Part shown: positions 9,724 through 21,727 of the stretch, one piece after another | Layout: each line of letters opens with the position of its first letter | How positions within the stretch are numbered: position 1 is the first letter of the stretch | NCBI GenBank assembly: GCA_038363925.1 | Contig: JAQQWL010000013.1 | Location: forward strand, 2,666,001 to 2,730,000 | From: Apiospora phragmitis | Taxonomy: Eukaryota; Ascomycota; Sordariomycetes; Amphisphaeriales; Apiosporaceae | Direction of reading: 5' to 3' | Length of the DNA: 64,000 nt | Notes under the pieces: generated by a model | The model's input: the letters and a program-made list of their open reading frames with translations, nothing else | The model's database searches: none | Told to the model about the DNA's origin: nothing | Made by a program: the position numbers and the translations under genes

Positions 9724-12008
9724 GGCGATGATGATTGGGGCACGAACTGTTGGGTCAGGCTGTAAACAGGAATATGACAAAAACAGGTAGCAACACGTCG
9801 GGCCTACGGGAATATTACTAGAGGCGGGAACACTTTCATTATATGAAGTCAGTAGCTATGTACATAGAACTCTACGGCCCGAAGATTGGTAATGATTCCT
9901 CTGTCCATTGGCTCATTTCCCCCCCGTTCCCATACGTTCGCACTATCTAGATAAACTGTCGTGGCCTTGGCCGGCATTCCGCAAACTCGACTTTTTCATG
10001 AGTAAAAAGGATAAAAGATCGTCAGTAACCTGGCCCGGATAGATAGTAGGCGCCCCCGGAATCACCACGCTAGACCCGGTGCGCCGGGAGAGGCACAAGC
10101 CGCGGTTTAGTGGGCGGGGCAGCTTGCATTCCGCTGAGCATTTCGGCGATTAGCAAGTCAGTCACCAACGATTCATATTCTCCCGCAAGGTGCTTGAACC
10201 AGAAATTGATGTCTTTAACACGATCATAAGCATGGGGATGGAAGCTAGTTCTGCTAAATTGAGAGACTTCCGACCGGAGGATCTCACGGGGATGTCACTG
10301 TGTCTGCTGTACCCAAGCAGCTGGATCGAAAATGTGACAGTTGGTGGGGGCGCCAAGTTGAATTGAGATCAGCAACCAAGTTTGCGGAACCAGTAGGAAA
10401 CAAGATTGAGCAGAGTGCGGACTCATCCGCTCCGCATGCGCTCCCAGTGTGCATCTGAGCCAATGGGACCATTTGTCACATTTGCATTTGAGTTAGATCT
10501 CGTGGAGAAAGAAGCCATCTCGACCTTGCATGATGGTGGCATAGAATGACAAATACGGAGTATGTAACTCGCTACGGGATATTCAGTTGGCCGCTTGGCA
10601 ATCCGCTAGAAGAACACGCCCACCCTTAAATGCGACAGCACAACTCAACCCCGTGGGACCAATCCTAATTCAACGCACACTGCAAAAACTAACCTGAGCA
10701 AATGGGCTGGTACGAACCTACTTAGTTAGATTCATACTGTATGTACGTGTTTTCAGCAGCTTCTGACGATGGTTTGAACAGTGTTTGTGGCGGGCAAAAA
10801 AGCAAAAACATACAACACCGAGGATTCCCAGGTCGTCACCGACCCTAGTACTAATTCGGCTCTCTGCTGCTTATATATGGGAGAGCGGACGGGATCCCTA
10901 GTATTCAGCAGGATATGGTCGTATGTGACAGTAGTTTCCTTTGCAAGGCCATATATAGGACTGTATTTGAGCGGAACAAAGACTACCAACCATTGTCGCT
11001 AGCGCATCGCACACACCCCATATTGCAACCACCATATTCGTTTTCTTGAGCGATATCCTTATGTCAACCGCATCGCGACACCCCGATATCACTAAACTCG
11101 TTCCCCAAATGGCACGCGGGCAGCTTATGCAATAGTACTTATGGGGTGTATATTTATATTTTGGTGGCTGTCATCACGGATTCTGTAGATGCTACATTGA
11201 AGGAACATTTCACTCTATATCGGTTTTCATCCATCAGGCCTCACTAAGCCATGAACCAGTACCATCGAGGTCTTGCCTATTATCGGTGAAATACTGAGCT
11301 CTTTAGAAAGCCAATGATTTCGGTCGTGCAGTTGATCACTCTTGCTTATGTCGCCCTTGCCCAAGTAGCAGTAGTATCTGAGAGAGAGGCCATCATGGTC
11401 AGTGACTTGAATCGGTTTTGAGGTTTGCTTGAAGGGAGTTGGTATAGGATTCCGGTCAGATAGAATTAGAGTAGTGAACGATTATCAGTATCGAATTGTG
11501 ATCAGCCAAAACAGGCCTGAAAGTTCGATGATCATCCCGGCTGGGGTAGTCAAGCATCGCAATACTTGCTTGGCCTTGGTGTTGCAGGTGGTGTAGGGAA
11601 TTGTCACAATAATAACCAGTCATATAGAGTAGTCTCCATTGCCATGCGGCTGCCTTCAGGCGAAGAAGGTGCTTCTCCGGATTCTAAAAAGTTGAAGGAA
11701 AGACAGGAAAGGAATTGGGTATTCGCATGCGGGGTTTTATTTAAAAGTTTAACTTAGGTTACATTCTTGCGGCACAGTTTGCTTCGGCAATGTGCAAATG
11801 GCTGTGGTTATGGCTGGTTGTGAACCAGTCGTCAAAGGGGGACGACTTGGCATTACATAATTTGGTCTCCCCTCCCCCTCCGCCGACCACACATTATGCT
11901 TTCCCGATCCTCTAACCTTGGCCAATAGCATACAGGGATTTTGACTTCCAGGCACAGCTGCGTGCCTCGCCAACTTCACAGCACGATTGTGCTCGTGTAG
12001 TTTGTCCA
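9724..12008. other. Long intergenic stretch, no supportable gene
   Basis: Nearly 2.3 kb between the start of the peroxidase and the stop of the Ser-rich protein. Open frames are all short (at most 90 codons), overlap on opposite strands and lack motifs. Base composition is ordinary, so this is not RIP-mutated DNA. I found no tRNA, repeat or clear transposon remnant. It may hold long UTRs or a non-coding RNA that cannot be seen by eye. Confidence 0.45.
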
Positions 12009-12755
12009 TCACCAGGTCTTTCGCCAATTCTCCTGGTTTAGCGTCTTTGCCCGTTCCGTCTGCACCGCGATGGTACTTTGGCTCCTCCCCAGTTCCATCG
12101 GTCTGCCGCCGCTGGTTGTACAGTTGACTGGTGGTAGACCGAGCGACTGACGCATGATCTGGATCCCCTTCGCCTCGTCCTCCTTCAGCTTCTTCTTCGC
12201 CAGGTCCCGCCGTGACCGTTCCAGAATCGCCTCTTCCACTTCCTCGTCGGTCTCGCGGATGAGCGAGTCGCAGAGGCGCTGCAGCCCGCGCTCTTGCTCC
12301 TCCACCACGTCATGGAGACCAAGGAATCCGGCTGATGACGATGTGGATGCGGAGGAGCATGCGGAGGATGCAGAGGATGATGACGAGGAGCGGCTGTGGC
12401 GACGGCTCGATAGGGACGAGACGGCGCTCAGGGCCGTCTGGAGCGAGGCGAAGCTCTCGATGAGCTGTCGCGTCTGCGGCGACAGGATACGGGCGTTCTC
12501 CGAGGCCAGGGTAAGCCACTCTTGCGGACTGGGATCCGCGTTGGCCTTGTTTAGGGCCGTGGTGAGGAGGGAGTGTTGCTTGTCTTTCTGCGACCCATGA
12601 GAAGAAGGTATTCTTTCTTCATTCTTTTTGATGGGTACATATTCTTCGTGTGTCCATTGCGGTTTGTCTTCCGCGTAGACCGAGTCTGGACTCGAAGTCC
12701 TAGTGGGTTGCATGAGTTCTCGGATGGAGTCCATTTTGTAGGTAGGTTTGGTCAT
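12009..12755 (-). CDS. Hypothetical Ser-rich, coiled-coil protein
   Basis: Single open frame of 248 residues from ATG at 12755 (MTKPTYKMDSIRELMQPT); the second ATG at 12734 is an equally good start. The product begins with a charged segment (SVYAEDKPQWTHEEYVPIKK), then PSPQEWLTLASENARILSPQTRQLIESFASLQTALS. A long serine run (RRHSRSSSSSSASSACSSAS) follows, then an Asp/Glu/Arg-rich helix likely to form a coiled coil (EEQERGLQRLCDSLIRETDEEVEEAILERSRR, about residues 155-200). The tail ends AKTLNQENWRKTW. There is no signal peptide or membrane segment. I do not recognise the family. Codon composition and the absence of stops across low-complexity segments support a real gene. A 5' exon upstream of 12755 is possible. 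Confidence 0.6.
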   Translation of the reverse strand: MTKPTYKMDSIRELMQPTRTSSPDSVYAEDKPQWTHEEYVPIKKNEERIPSSHGSQKDKQHSLLTTALNKANADPSPQEWLTLASENARILSPQTRQLIESFASLQTALSAVSSLSSRRHSRSSSSSSASSACSSASTSSSAGFLGLHDVVEEQERGLQRLCDSLIRETDEEVEEAILERSRRDLAKKKLKEDEAKGIQIMRQSLGLPPVNCTTSGGRPMELGRSQSTIAVQTERAKTLNQENWRKTW

Positions 12756-13484
12756 ATTTTCCTTGAACAAGATGTGTTTGACGTGGTAGGGTGTTTGTTA
12801 CTTGGGATGGTCTGTGTGAGTAGTCAGATGAAAACATAATTGTGTCAATGGGCATTGTTATATACCTTCCATGGTTCTTTCGGAGATGGCAATGCTGCAT
12901 TATGGTTTGGCTTGGTTTTGGGTAACTCCATCTGGACTAAACAACCCAATATTAAAAACCTCGAGCCTATCTGGGTATATACTCTTTCTGTGTAGAGTTC
13001 TTGAATTTTTGGCTCAGTCCAGTTCACTTACACAGTGATTTCGATCTCGCCCCTAGCCAGCGTTTGCGCCCACAAGATTGAACGAGCCACGAGGTTTTGC
13101 TTGTTTCGTAAACGTAAATTTTCTACCAGATCATATAATCCTCACTGCAAGTCGTATCTTTCATACTTCAGGGTACGAGGGGGGAATACAGTATTTGGAG
13201 TGAAAGGAAGTCCCCCCAGCAACGCCACAAGTCATCCTTGTTATGGACTAAACAGGCGAGGCAATCATGCATAAGCTCATGGGTACGACAGCGATTATAG
13301 TCGAGTACTGTGTACGGACTCGGCAATAACACTACATAGCCCTTACAGCGAATCCGGACATTTAGTATTTAGTAAATTTTTTGCAAGGAGAGCAAACATC
13401 AAAAACCACAGCATAATTGGATGAGTGGCTTGCTTCCCCTGTTTGACATGTTTCTTGCTAGAACTGCCCTTCTCATTACAATTA
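12756..13484. other. Intergenic, no supportable gene
   Basis: About 730 bases upstream of the Ser-rich protein and downstream of the carboxylesterase stop. Small overlapping frames (for example 13035-13274 plus) have no motif. No RNA gene or repeat seen. Confidence 0.5.
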
Positions 13485-15661
13485 CTATGCCATCATGTAT
13501 GGCCCCAAATCAGCCAGCAACTGGCATCTCCTCCCCCGGCCACCCTCCCAAGTCGATCCCTCCACAACTTCGAAGAGTGCCTCCAACGGCGGACCCGTTC
13601 CATTCCCATCCACATAGGAGTACGTCGTGATATTGGCACCGTCTAGTTGGTTCTGCATAGGCACCGGGACGCCACCGGTCAGGTTGAAGTTCAACATGTA
13701 ATTATCCTGGCCCTCCTTACCGACCCACTGTGGCCACGCGCCCCCATTCGGGATAGTGGCAGCGGCAGCGCCATCAGCGGCGGTGGTCTCCTCGGACCCG
13801 GAGGGAACAACGGGACCCAGGCCAGGCACCCCATGCACGATGAAGTTGCCCCACGCGTGCTGCAGCCCGTCGAGGAACGCGCGCGGCATGTCCTCCACCG
13901 CCGGCGACGGGACGTTGAAGACGGGCTGGACGTCGTTGCCGTGCGAGGCCGGGTTCACCGAGTACTGGTAGCGCCACGCCGCGCTCTTGGCCTTACTGCC
14001 TGCCTTTGTCTTCTTCGTGTACGCGTCGGCGAGCCAGTACGAGGGGCACACGAACGTGGCCTCGGCGTAGAAGTTGTTGGCGACCTGCTGCCAACCCGCG
14101 CCCCACTCGGAGTTGGTCGTGGAGAAGGGCGGCGTCCGGCCATTCGAGTCGGCGAGGACGCCCGTCGCGCCCGCGGGCAGGCCGTACAGCTCGAGGATGG
14201 CGGTCACGTTCTCGGCGGTCAGGAGCGGGTAGTTCTCCAGCAGGAAGCCCCGGAAGGCCTGCTCTGCCTTTATGCTCTGGGGCGTGAAGACGGCGCCCTC
14301 GTTCAGGTTGTTCGAGGTCAGCACCTGCGTGCCGCCGACGTCGCCGGAGAGCAGCTGCACGGAGGGGCGCTCCTTGACTAGCGTGTTGTCGGTGACGGGG
14401 GTGAAGGCCCATTGGCCGTAGCGCCCGGAGGCGCTCACGGCGTCGCTGGCTGTTTGGAGCGTTGCGGAGTCTTGGGATACGAGACAGTCAAAGACGGACC
14501 CGTTCGCGGCAATCTCGTCGGTGAGACATCCCACCTCCTGGGCAAACCGATAGTAAGACTCAGATGGTCGCGTATCCGAGTATTCCCTGGTAAAACTGTA
14601 AGTAATTGAGCGAGCCAAGAAACAGCCCACAGTCTATACCCGATAATTACTGACCATTGTGTGGGTAAGTAAGGGCTCGACGCAATCACACGGTTGAACA
14701 GTGGCTTGTCGCTGCCGCTCTCTGCCATTGCAAGAAGCATCACAGCTCCACCTAGACACCAGGATGTTAATTGACCGATTAAACCCTCCAAAAATGCAGA
14801 GTATCCAGAACAAAAACCTACCACCGGCTGACTCTCCAGCAATGGTGACCCGAGATGGGTCACCTCCGAATAGGTGGACGTACTTCTGGACCCATTGCAG
14901 AGCAAATCGCATGTCGTGAATGGCGGCGTTAGGCACGCCTTGATGAGCCACCTCACCCGAGGACAGGAACCCGAATGCGCCCAGGCGGTACTGGATACCG
15001 ATCGTGATGTACGCGTTGCTGTTTACCGGAAGCTGCTGTCTAAAGTCGAATTCCCCGACACTGCCCAGCCCGTAGCCACCGCCGTCTTCGCCCCCGAATA
15101 GGGTCCGTTAGCTGGGCACACGAGGATAAATACTGTTGTAAAGGAACGGGCTCGAACTCACGTATCCATACGAGCACGGGTAGGTTTGTTGCATGCGCTG
15201 GGGCGTACAGGCTCAGAAAGAGACAATCCTCGGTGCTGAGTGGCGGCCTTTGATGGATGGTGAGCACAGAAATACAATACAACAGGGCTGTGCATATTTA
15301 CTCACCCTGGTCCGCTGGCTCGAGAACGTGTTTGAGGGCACTGGGGAGGGTTCTCTGTAGCCTGAATCACCTCGGATCGATTCGCAACTGGTGCCTGGGG
15401 GCGTTGCCATCTCAGCTTTCCAATGGGAGGCGCAGCATAACGAATGCTACCACTGGATCAGCCTCTGCTTGAATCGTTTCGTTTCCCATCTCGGATTTAT
15501 TCAGATGAAAACAGTTATTACCCCTTATAGATGTTCAGGTCGAAGCCAGGATCATAGTAACCTTGGTACTGCGAGTATTCGAGGTCTACCACCGGCGCCG
15601 GGGTACTCTGAGCTAGAGAGAGCCAAAGGAGCCCTGCAAGGGTTGCGAGCTGTGGTATCAT
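13485..15661 (-). CDS. Secreted type-B carboxylesterase/lipase (alpha/beta hydrolase)
   Basis: Six exons on the minus strand: 15661-15522, 15452-15306, 15247-15162, 15085-14822, 14751-14655 and 14586-13485, giving 611 residues with consistent phases (2,2,1,1,2). MIPQLATLAGLLWLSLAQ is a signal peptide; an in-frame GTG further upstream is not needed. Family blocks are GSIRYAAPPIGKLRWQRPQAP, the STEDCLFLSLYAP disulphide-loop motif, the oxyanion-hole HGGG (about 125-128, created exactly by the exon 3/4 splice), and the nucleophile elbow GESAGG with Ser210. Further motifs are NSEWGAGW for the acid and SHGNDVQPVF for the catalytic His. It should hydrolyse carboxylic esters outside the cell; the substrate is unknown. 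Length is normal (550-620). No frame break. Confidence 0.92.
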
Positions 15662-17453
15662 GGCGATTACTGTGGCTACGGCTGGCAAGATACCCAGGAC
15701 TGACTTGTGCCTTGAAGATAGCAACACAACATCGAAACAAAGACATCACGACAGGGTCTTTATGGGACGGGGAGGCATTACATATATAGTGGCTCCAGGA
15801 AGGGAAGGTGTCCAGGAAAGGAAGGAGAAACATCCCCCCCTCATCCGAGTTGCCGGCGTTAAAGAAGGATAGCGATTCACCTGCAAGCGCACAAATGGGC
15901 GGCATGTTTAGCAAACACAGCATGCAGCTAAGCTCATACAGGTGGCAGCCAATACTACATCATCTTCCAGCCGGATCTTACCACCTCCGCATCTAGTGCT
16001 GTGAACTTACCGAGAGCCCGCCGATGTATGTGAGAGGGCTCCATGTAAGAGCGGGTGCGGCTTTTACAGAGCAAGGCACCCTTCTTCCGAGCCGTGTTTG
16101 CGGCATGAACCCCACCATGATCGTGTCGCAGATGGGCGTAGTTGACATTGGACGAGATGGGTCAGCAGAGGCTTAGCAGCGGGAACTCGTAACACATCTC
16201 ACGAGCAAGCGATTGCTTGACCGGGGCTGTCCAGCGCTCAGAAGTTTTGAGGCGGGAAGTCCAGAAGCAAGGCGATGTGCGGCATGCGGTGTGGTCGATT
16301 TAGACAATCTCCACTTGAGAGAATTGCCGGTTCTGACTCGATGCAACCACGACCACGATGCCCGCTGCGGGGTAGTCGGGTGACTGGGCACCAGATTGAG
16401 ATAGGACTTCTGAATCGCCAGGGCTGCAGGTCCGAGGCAGGCTGGCAGATTTGGAATCAAGGCTGGCGAGATACTGCGTATACGGAAGATACGGGCCAAA
16501 CACGGTATACGAGCGTGGCGTCGAGGAGACGGGACGGGGGCGTGCAATCCAACTTACCGAGGAAACAACCAACCAGCGCTGGAACCCATCAACTGCCATA
16601 AGATTGTGGTGCTGCTCGGGACGGCCTGCAAGATGATAGAGATCTGGGTTTCGAAGCCTAGCAAAACTGAAGATCGATCTGCGAGGCGAGATGCAAGACA
16701 AGATGTGGGTATTTTGCCGGCATCTTCGGACTGCGTGTACTGGCAGTCTCCGCATCGAGTCGCGCAAGATCTCTTCACGTCTGGACTCGAGCTCTCCCTC
16801 AGGTCCCCCATCCTGCAGCGAGTAGGAACCCAACCAGTCCAATAATGCTGGAGGCTGGGATCCTGACACGCCCAACGCCCTGAGATTGCTTGCTACATCC
16901 CAGAGAGAGCCAGGAAAACTGGACTTGAATGCGACTGCACGTTTTCAGAGATGGCTGGGTTAGGTACCCAGGTATCTTTTGGCGCGGGCGCTTAGGGGAT
17001 GTGGATTCGGGCAGGGGTCGCATGGGGATTTAAAGCGGGTCATGTGTTTAGTGCGCAATTGAGAAGTACTCTGTTTTTTTCCTGCTCAGTCCAGGTACTT
17101 TGACCAGCAGCTCAGCACCCCGAAGCCCGCCTGTGGCCTGCTGGCGTTCAAGCCACACCAACGGCGATAAGATGTGGCAGGGCGTGGCAGAGCGCGATGA
17201 CTCCCCCCACCGACCCCACAACTCGTCAAGTCCTTCTCACTTATCCGCCTTATCGAATCGAGGGGCAAATAATTTTCGAAATGCGAAAGTGACGTTTCCC
17301 CGCCATAAATCCAGAATCAGGCGCCGCTGCATAATCCGGTGCAAAGCATTTCGAGGAGTGGGCGACGATAATCCCAACTCATCTTCAATTCAACCCATTC
17401 CTGCCTCCTGCAGTACCTAGTAACCCGTTCATTACGAAGACGTATTCCTCAAA
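15662..17453. other. Divergent intergenic region between carboxylesterase and NMD3
   Basis: About 1.8 kb separates the divergent starts. A 191-codon minus-strand frame (16300-16875) lacks a recognisable motif, is shadowed by plus-strand frames and has no convincing splice context, so I do not call it. A pyrimidine-rich stretch (about 17355-17410) sits upstream of the NMD3 ATG, as is common for fungal ribosome-biogenesis genes. Confidence 0.45.
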
Positions 17454-19100
17454 ATGTCGTCTTCCATGGACATTGATACGCCCATCTCCATCGCGCCCTC
17501 CAACGAGGGGCCCGCGACCGGTAGTGCGACGTAGGTTAATCCAATCCATCACTTCTCCAATCGCCCAAATCCGTGAGGGTCCCCAACTGACATGCCTCTC
17601 TTTTCTCGGATGCAGGATCTTCTGTTGCGAATGCGCTGCCCCCATCGACGGCCAGAACAGCACAAATGCCCTTTGCTACGACTGCATCAAAACCAATATC
17701 GACGTTTCCGCCGGCGTCCAGCGTGAAGCCACCGTCCATTTCTGCAGAGACTGCGACCGCTGGTTGCTCCCCCTTCTTCCTGGATATCCGCCCAGCCAGA
17801 GTCCCGCGAACTCCTGTCGCTGTGTCTCAAGAAGCTCAGAGGTCTGCACAAAGTCCGAATAATAGACGCTAGTTTCATCTGGACAGAACCGCATTCCCGC
17901 CGTATCAAGATCAAGTTGACCATCCAAGATTCCGTGTCGGATGGCGTCATACTGCAACAGTCCTTCGAGGTTGTTTATGTGGTCGCCTGGCAGCAGTGCC
18001 CCGAATGCGCAAAGTCATACACAGCCAACGTCTGGCGAGCCTGCGTCCAGGTGCGGCAGAAGGTTCTCCACAAGCGGACATTCCTGTACTTGGAGCAGCT
18101 GATTCTCAAGCACGGCGCTCACCGAGACACCATCAACATCAAAGAAGCCAAGGACGGTATCGACTTCTTCTTCTCAGCCCGAAATGGCGCCGAGAAGTTT
18201 GTCGACTTCCTCAACTCGGTCGTTCCCGTACGATCCAAGAAGTCGCAGGAACTCATCTCCCAAGATTCCCACACGGGCGCGAAGTCCTACAAATTCACCT
18301 TTTCCGTGGAATTGATCCCCATCTGCAAAGATGACTTGGTGGCCCTGCCCATCAAGCTGGCCAAGCAGATCGGTAACATCTCACCCCTGGCCCTGTGTTA
18401 TCGTGTCGGTACCTCCATCAACGTCATGGACCCCAACACCCTGCAAACGGCCGACATCAGTGCCCCCACCTACTGGAGAGCCCCATTCGGCACGCTGGCC
18501 GAAGCCCCTGACATGGTCGAGTTCATCGTCATGGACATCGAGCCCTCTGGCCCCACCAACGGCAAATGGATCTTGGCCGATGTCCAGGTGGCGAAAGCCT
18601 CGGATCTGGGCGTCAATGATAAGGTCTACTTCGCCAGGACACACATGGGCAACATGCTCCATGCCGGTGACTCGTGTTTGGGCTACATGCTCACGGGCAC
18701 GAACTTCAACAACCCCGAGTTTGATGCTATCGAGCAGTCCAACACGTACTCGTCGAGGATCCCCGATGTCATGATTGTCAAGAAGCACTACCCCAACCGC
18801 CGCCGCAACCGCAAGCGACAGTGGAAGGTCAAGCGTATGGCGAAGGACGAGGGCGAGCTGTTGCCCAAGAAGGCCGATCAGGAACGTATGGACCGCGATT
18901 TCGAGCAATTCTTGCGTGATATCGAGGAGGATGAAGAGTTCCGTCATGGTGTGCAACTTTACAAGGAGAAGAAGAAGCAGCAGGCAGCAGACGAGATGAG
19001 CATAGCGGAGACAGAAGAGGGCGATGAAGATGTGCCTGGCGTGGACATGAACGAACTCCTTGATGACTTTGATGAACTTGTCCTAGAAGACCAGCAATAG
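17454..19100 (+). CDS. NMD3: 60S ribosomal subunit export adaptor Nmd3 (one base missing at 17769-17773)
   Basis: Nmd3 carries pre-60S subunits out of the nucleus with Crm1 and is released in the cytoplasm. Exon 1 is 17454-17530 (MSSSMDIDTP start), the intron 17531-17615 (GTAGGT..CAG) and exon 2 17616-19100. The N-terminal zinc-binding region shows CCEC (29-32), CYDC (46-49), FCRDC and QCPEC. The body includes DFFFSARNGAEKFVDFLNSVVP and YFARTHMGNMLHAGDSCLGY. The C-terminus has the basic cluster NRRRNRKRQWKVKR and an acidic Leu-rich tail (MNELLDDFDELVLED) like the Crm1-type export signal. Reading from exon 1 runs into a stop unless one C is added to a five-C run at 17769-17773. With it the protein is 520 residues, against 518 in yeast, and the PPSSWISAQPESRELLSLCLKKL block is restored. 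Because Nmd3 is essential in yeast, an assembly error is the likely cause. Confidence 0.92.
17769..17773 (+). other. Frame break in NMD3 at a C homopolymer
   Basis: Coding sequence in one frame (CDRWLLP) passes directly into the next frame (PSSWISAQPESRELL) at a run of five C. Both sides are conserved Nmd3 sequence with no room for an intron, so one base is missing relative to the functional gene. Confidence 0.85.
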
Positions 19101-19454
19101 TGGCTCCAAGCTGAGAGACCCTATCACTGCAGAATCAAATAAACTTTTCATGAAGACCAGCTCCAGTAATTCTCGTGTGAGCCAATGATGATCATGTCAT
19201 ACCACTTGCTATTGCCAAATGTCGTCTGCTAATCTACATACACTTGACTAAGAAGTCCATTGCTCCATGACGTATAAACATACCCTCGAGTTTAGTCTAG
19301 CTAGGGTCATCGCTTAGTATCATACCCCGATGAAAAATAACTGCTGGATACGTTTCCAGTCCGATGATAGTTTCTCTTCTAGTACCCTTATCAGAGAGTG
19401 GAGACAGACCATGAAACAACGCATATCAAGTATCTTCCGCCCGATCAATCCACA
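19101..19454. other. Short convergent intergenic region
   Basis: About 350 bases between the stops of NMD3 (+) and the zinc-finger gene (-). The composition is AT-moderate with an AATAAA-like signal at about 19138-19143, just after NMD3. No gene seen. Confidence 0.5.
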
Positions 19455-21099
19455 TCAATAATCATCGCCCCACCCACGACCCGAGAAACCCCGATTAGCC
19501 TGCCCCTGGCCATCTAGACGGGGCGTAGTCGAGTCGACCGGAAGCGATTTGCTAATACGGGTGGGTGGTGCCTCTTGGACAGCATCGGCCACCCGCATTG
19601 TCCCGACACGGTGCATCCACACCGCTCTGGGGGTACAAGTCCGCCAAAGACGGTGGCGGCGGCGATGAAGAGGACTTCGCTTCAGGTGATACGGGTCCCC
19701 GTACCCTCCTCTTCTTCTCCACGGCGCCTGTCGGAATGCCTCTTTTCTTTTCATCTGGTGGTGGTGGTGTATGTGTACCCGGACCCCGTCCGCGTCGTGG
19801 GCCATTTGGCGCTCCCGGAACTTCTTCAGCTTCTCCAGCAGCTCCTGCGCCTCGTCCGTCACCTGGTTGCTTCGGGCGATCTCGTCTAGGCACTCCTGGT
19901 GCGCAGCCCGGAGGTGGTGCAGGGCCGCCTGCACGTCGGGGTCGGCGGTGGCGTCGTCCCAGGGGCGCATGGGGACTCGGATCTCTTCTGCGATATCATC
20001 TCTGAGCGCTACTTGGGACGGTTCGCCTCCGCCTGGCTCGGAAACGGCGTCGGTCTCGGTGTTTAAATCGGCGTCGGTCTCGGTCTCGGCATACTCGAGA
20101 TCGCCGCGCAGCAGGTGTAGCTCATACTTGTGGGCTCTGTAGTAGCTCTGAGCAGAGAAATAGGTGACGAGGGCCTCCGCCTCTTGGGACTGGAATAGGG
20201 TGTTGGTGATGTTTTGAATGTCGTCGGATTGTAATTCGATCAAGGACTTGGACATGCTGCGCATGCAGGGCCGAGCCACGTCTACGTATGTCTCCAGCTG
20301 TTCCCGTCGACTGGCTTGTTGCATCTTAGCAATGGTCTGTTGGCAACTTTTATGTTCGCTATCGATGTATCGCATATTCCAAATCAAAACGAGGCCGATG
20401 CTTCGGGGTTCCATCCGGTCCTCGCCCTTGCGGGGATGAGATTCCATGTCATGCTATTGTTTGTTAGTATACCACCCACATTTGGTGGAATCCGTTATAC
20501 CTGTTGATACGCACCTCATAAAGATCCCACAAAGTCGGGTAGGGAAAATCGCAAAGCTTGCATGTCCAAACCTGTATCCTAGGTCAGCGACTCCCTTTGT
20601 CCCTCCTGCACACACTCGCTGTCTCTTGAGTTAGCAGCCTACTTACCTCTTCATCGACACCAATATTAAACATCTCCAAGTCCTCATCTGCATCGTCCCC
20701 CTCGGCATGTACGCCGTCGTGCGGATCGTCCAACCACTGCGGCCTGCAATTGTTGCGCCCGGTCCGATAGTCTTCAAACTCCTGAGCCATCTCTTCAAGG
20801 GCCTGCAAAGTGAACGGGGATGACGGTGGGGCATTTGATCTATACCCATCGGCGTGCCAGTCAGCCAGTTGGCGGGCCTCCTCCTCGGCGGTCATCTCCA
20901 CGTCCTGCAGGGCATGCTCACGTACTACATCATCTTCCACTGCGGCAAGTGTCTCGTCCGATTCCGAGGGAGCAGTTGATGGAGCCCGGAAGGTAGTTGG
21001 CTGGTTGTGGGGATCAGAGGCTTCAGGGTGGTTTCCGGAGGGAGGAGAAGAGGGTAGATCGGCAGAGAACGCCCATCGCACAGCGTGGTTCTCCGCCAT
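19455..21099 (-). CDS. C2H2 zinc-finger protein, finger assembled across a 57-bp microexon
   Basis: Exons are 21099-20647, 20571-20515 and 20453-19455, all phase 0 (donors GTAAGT and GTGCGT; acceptors CAG and TAG), giving about 502 residues. Exon 1 is acidic and disordered (MAENHAVRWAFSADLPSSPP). The 19-codon middle exon reads VWTCKLCDFPYPTLWDLYE and exon 3 opens HDMESHPRKG, so splicing builds one finger with C-x2-C-x12-H-x4-H spacing. Exon 3 continues with a helical segment (SCQQTIAKMQQASRREQLETYVDVARP) and a Glu-rich coiled coil (AHQECLDEIARSNQVTDEAQELLEKLKKF). The last 100 or so residues are His/Arg/Pro-rich, and an alternative frame there (about 19890-19560) looks no worse, so a frame break near 19,780 cannot be excluded. 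The role is unknown; it is probably nuclear or a DNA/RNA or protein binder. Confidence 0.75.
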
Positions 21100-21727
21100 G
21101 ACGACTTAAGCTGTTTCTATTGCGTTAAACCCGTCTCTTGTATGTATTGTGTTTGTTGTGTCAAGTATGCTGAAGTTGGTGTATATGTGGAAAAGAAAAC
21201 AGGAGTTGAGATGGCAGGGGAGGAAGTTAATAATATACTAGACATTTCCCACCTACTGATGCCTAGTTCGTTACCTCGCTGCATTCTCCTCGCCTTTGCT
21301 ATGCATTTTTTGGGACAGGGCAACTCAGGCCAATCTGGCGGGAGCTTCTGTTGTACCCGTGGCAGAAACAGCTGTTTCTCTGATTTCCACTGGCCTGAAG
21401 GAAACGCCGAGATCTGTCTGGAGTACTAAAGGTAATTGGAAAGGAGTGTGGCTTTTTTGAGACAGATGATCCACGTGTGTGGACCAGGCAGCTATAAGAA
21501 ACTATTTAATAGGCTTCTTGGAATAAAGGGAAAGACAGGCATCATGAAATCAGCAGCAGCAGCACCCCTTGGGTGGGATAAAGGACTGAGCGTAGCCTGG
21601 AACAGATTTTCATGGACCCTGACAGGTTTTTTGACGGAAACTCAGGCTCTTTGTTTAGGTTGTGGCTGACCAGGCAAGTTACCATCCCTGGTTGGAAGAA
21701 AGTACTTCTCGAGACTATCTACAGTAC
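21100..21727. other. Intergenic, no supportable gene
   Basis: About 630 bases between the zinc-finger gene start and the stop of the DUF3176-like fragment. Short frames only, no motif seen. Confidence 0.5.

Noticed and set aside
13647..14381. 244-codon plus-strand frame
   Set aside because: Antisense shadow of the last exon of the carboxylesterase, which is strongly supported by conserved motifs.
16300..16875. 191-codon minus-strand frame between the carboxylesterase and NMD3
   Set aside because: No family motif, shadowed on the other strand, no splice support; more likely chance openness in a GC-moderate region.
17454..19100. Programmed +1 frameshifting in NMD3
   Set aside because: No known case in this family that I can name, no slippery-stop context at the site, and similar one-base losses occur in unrelated genes nearby.
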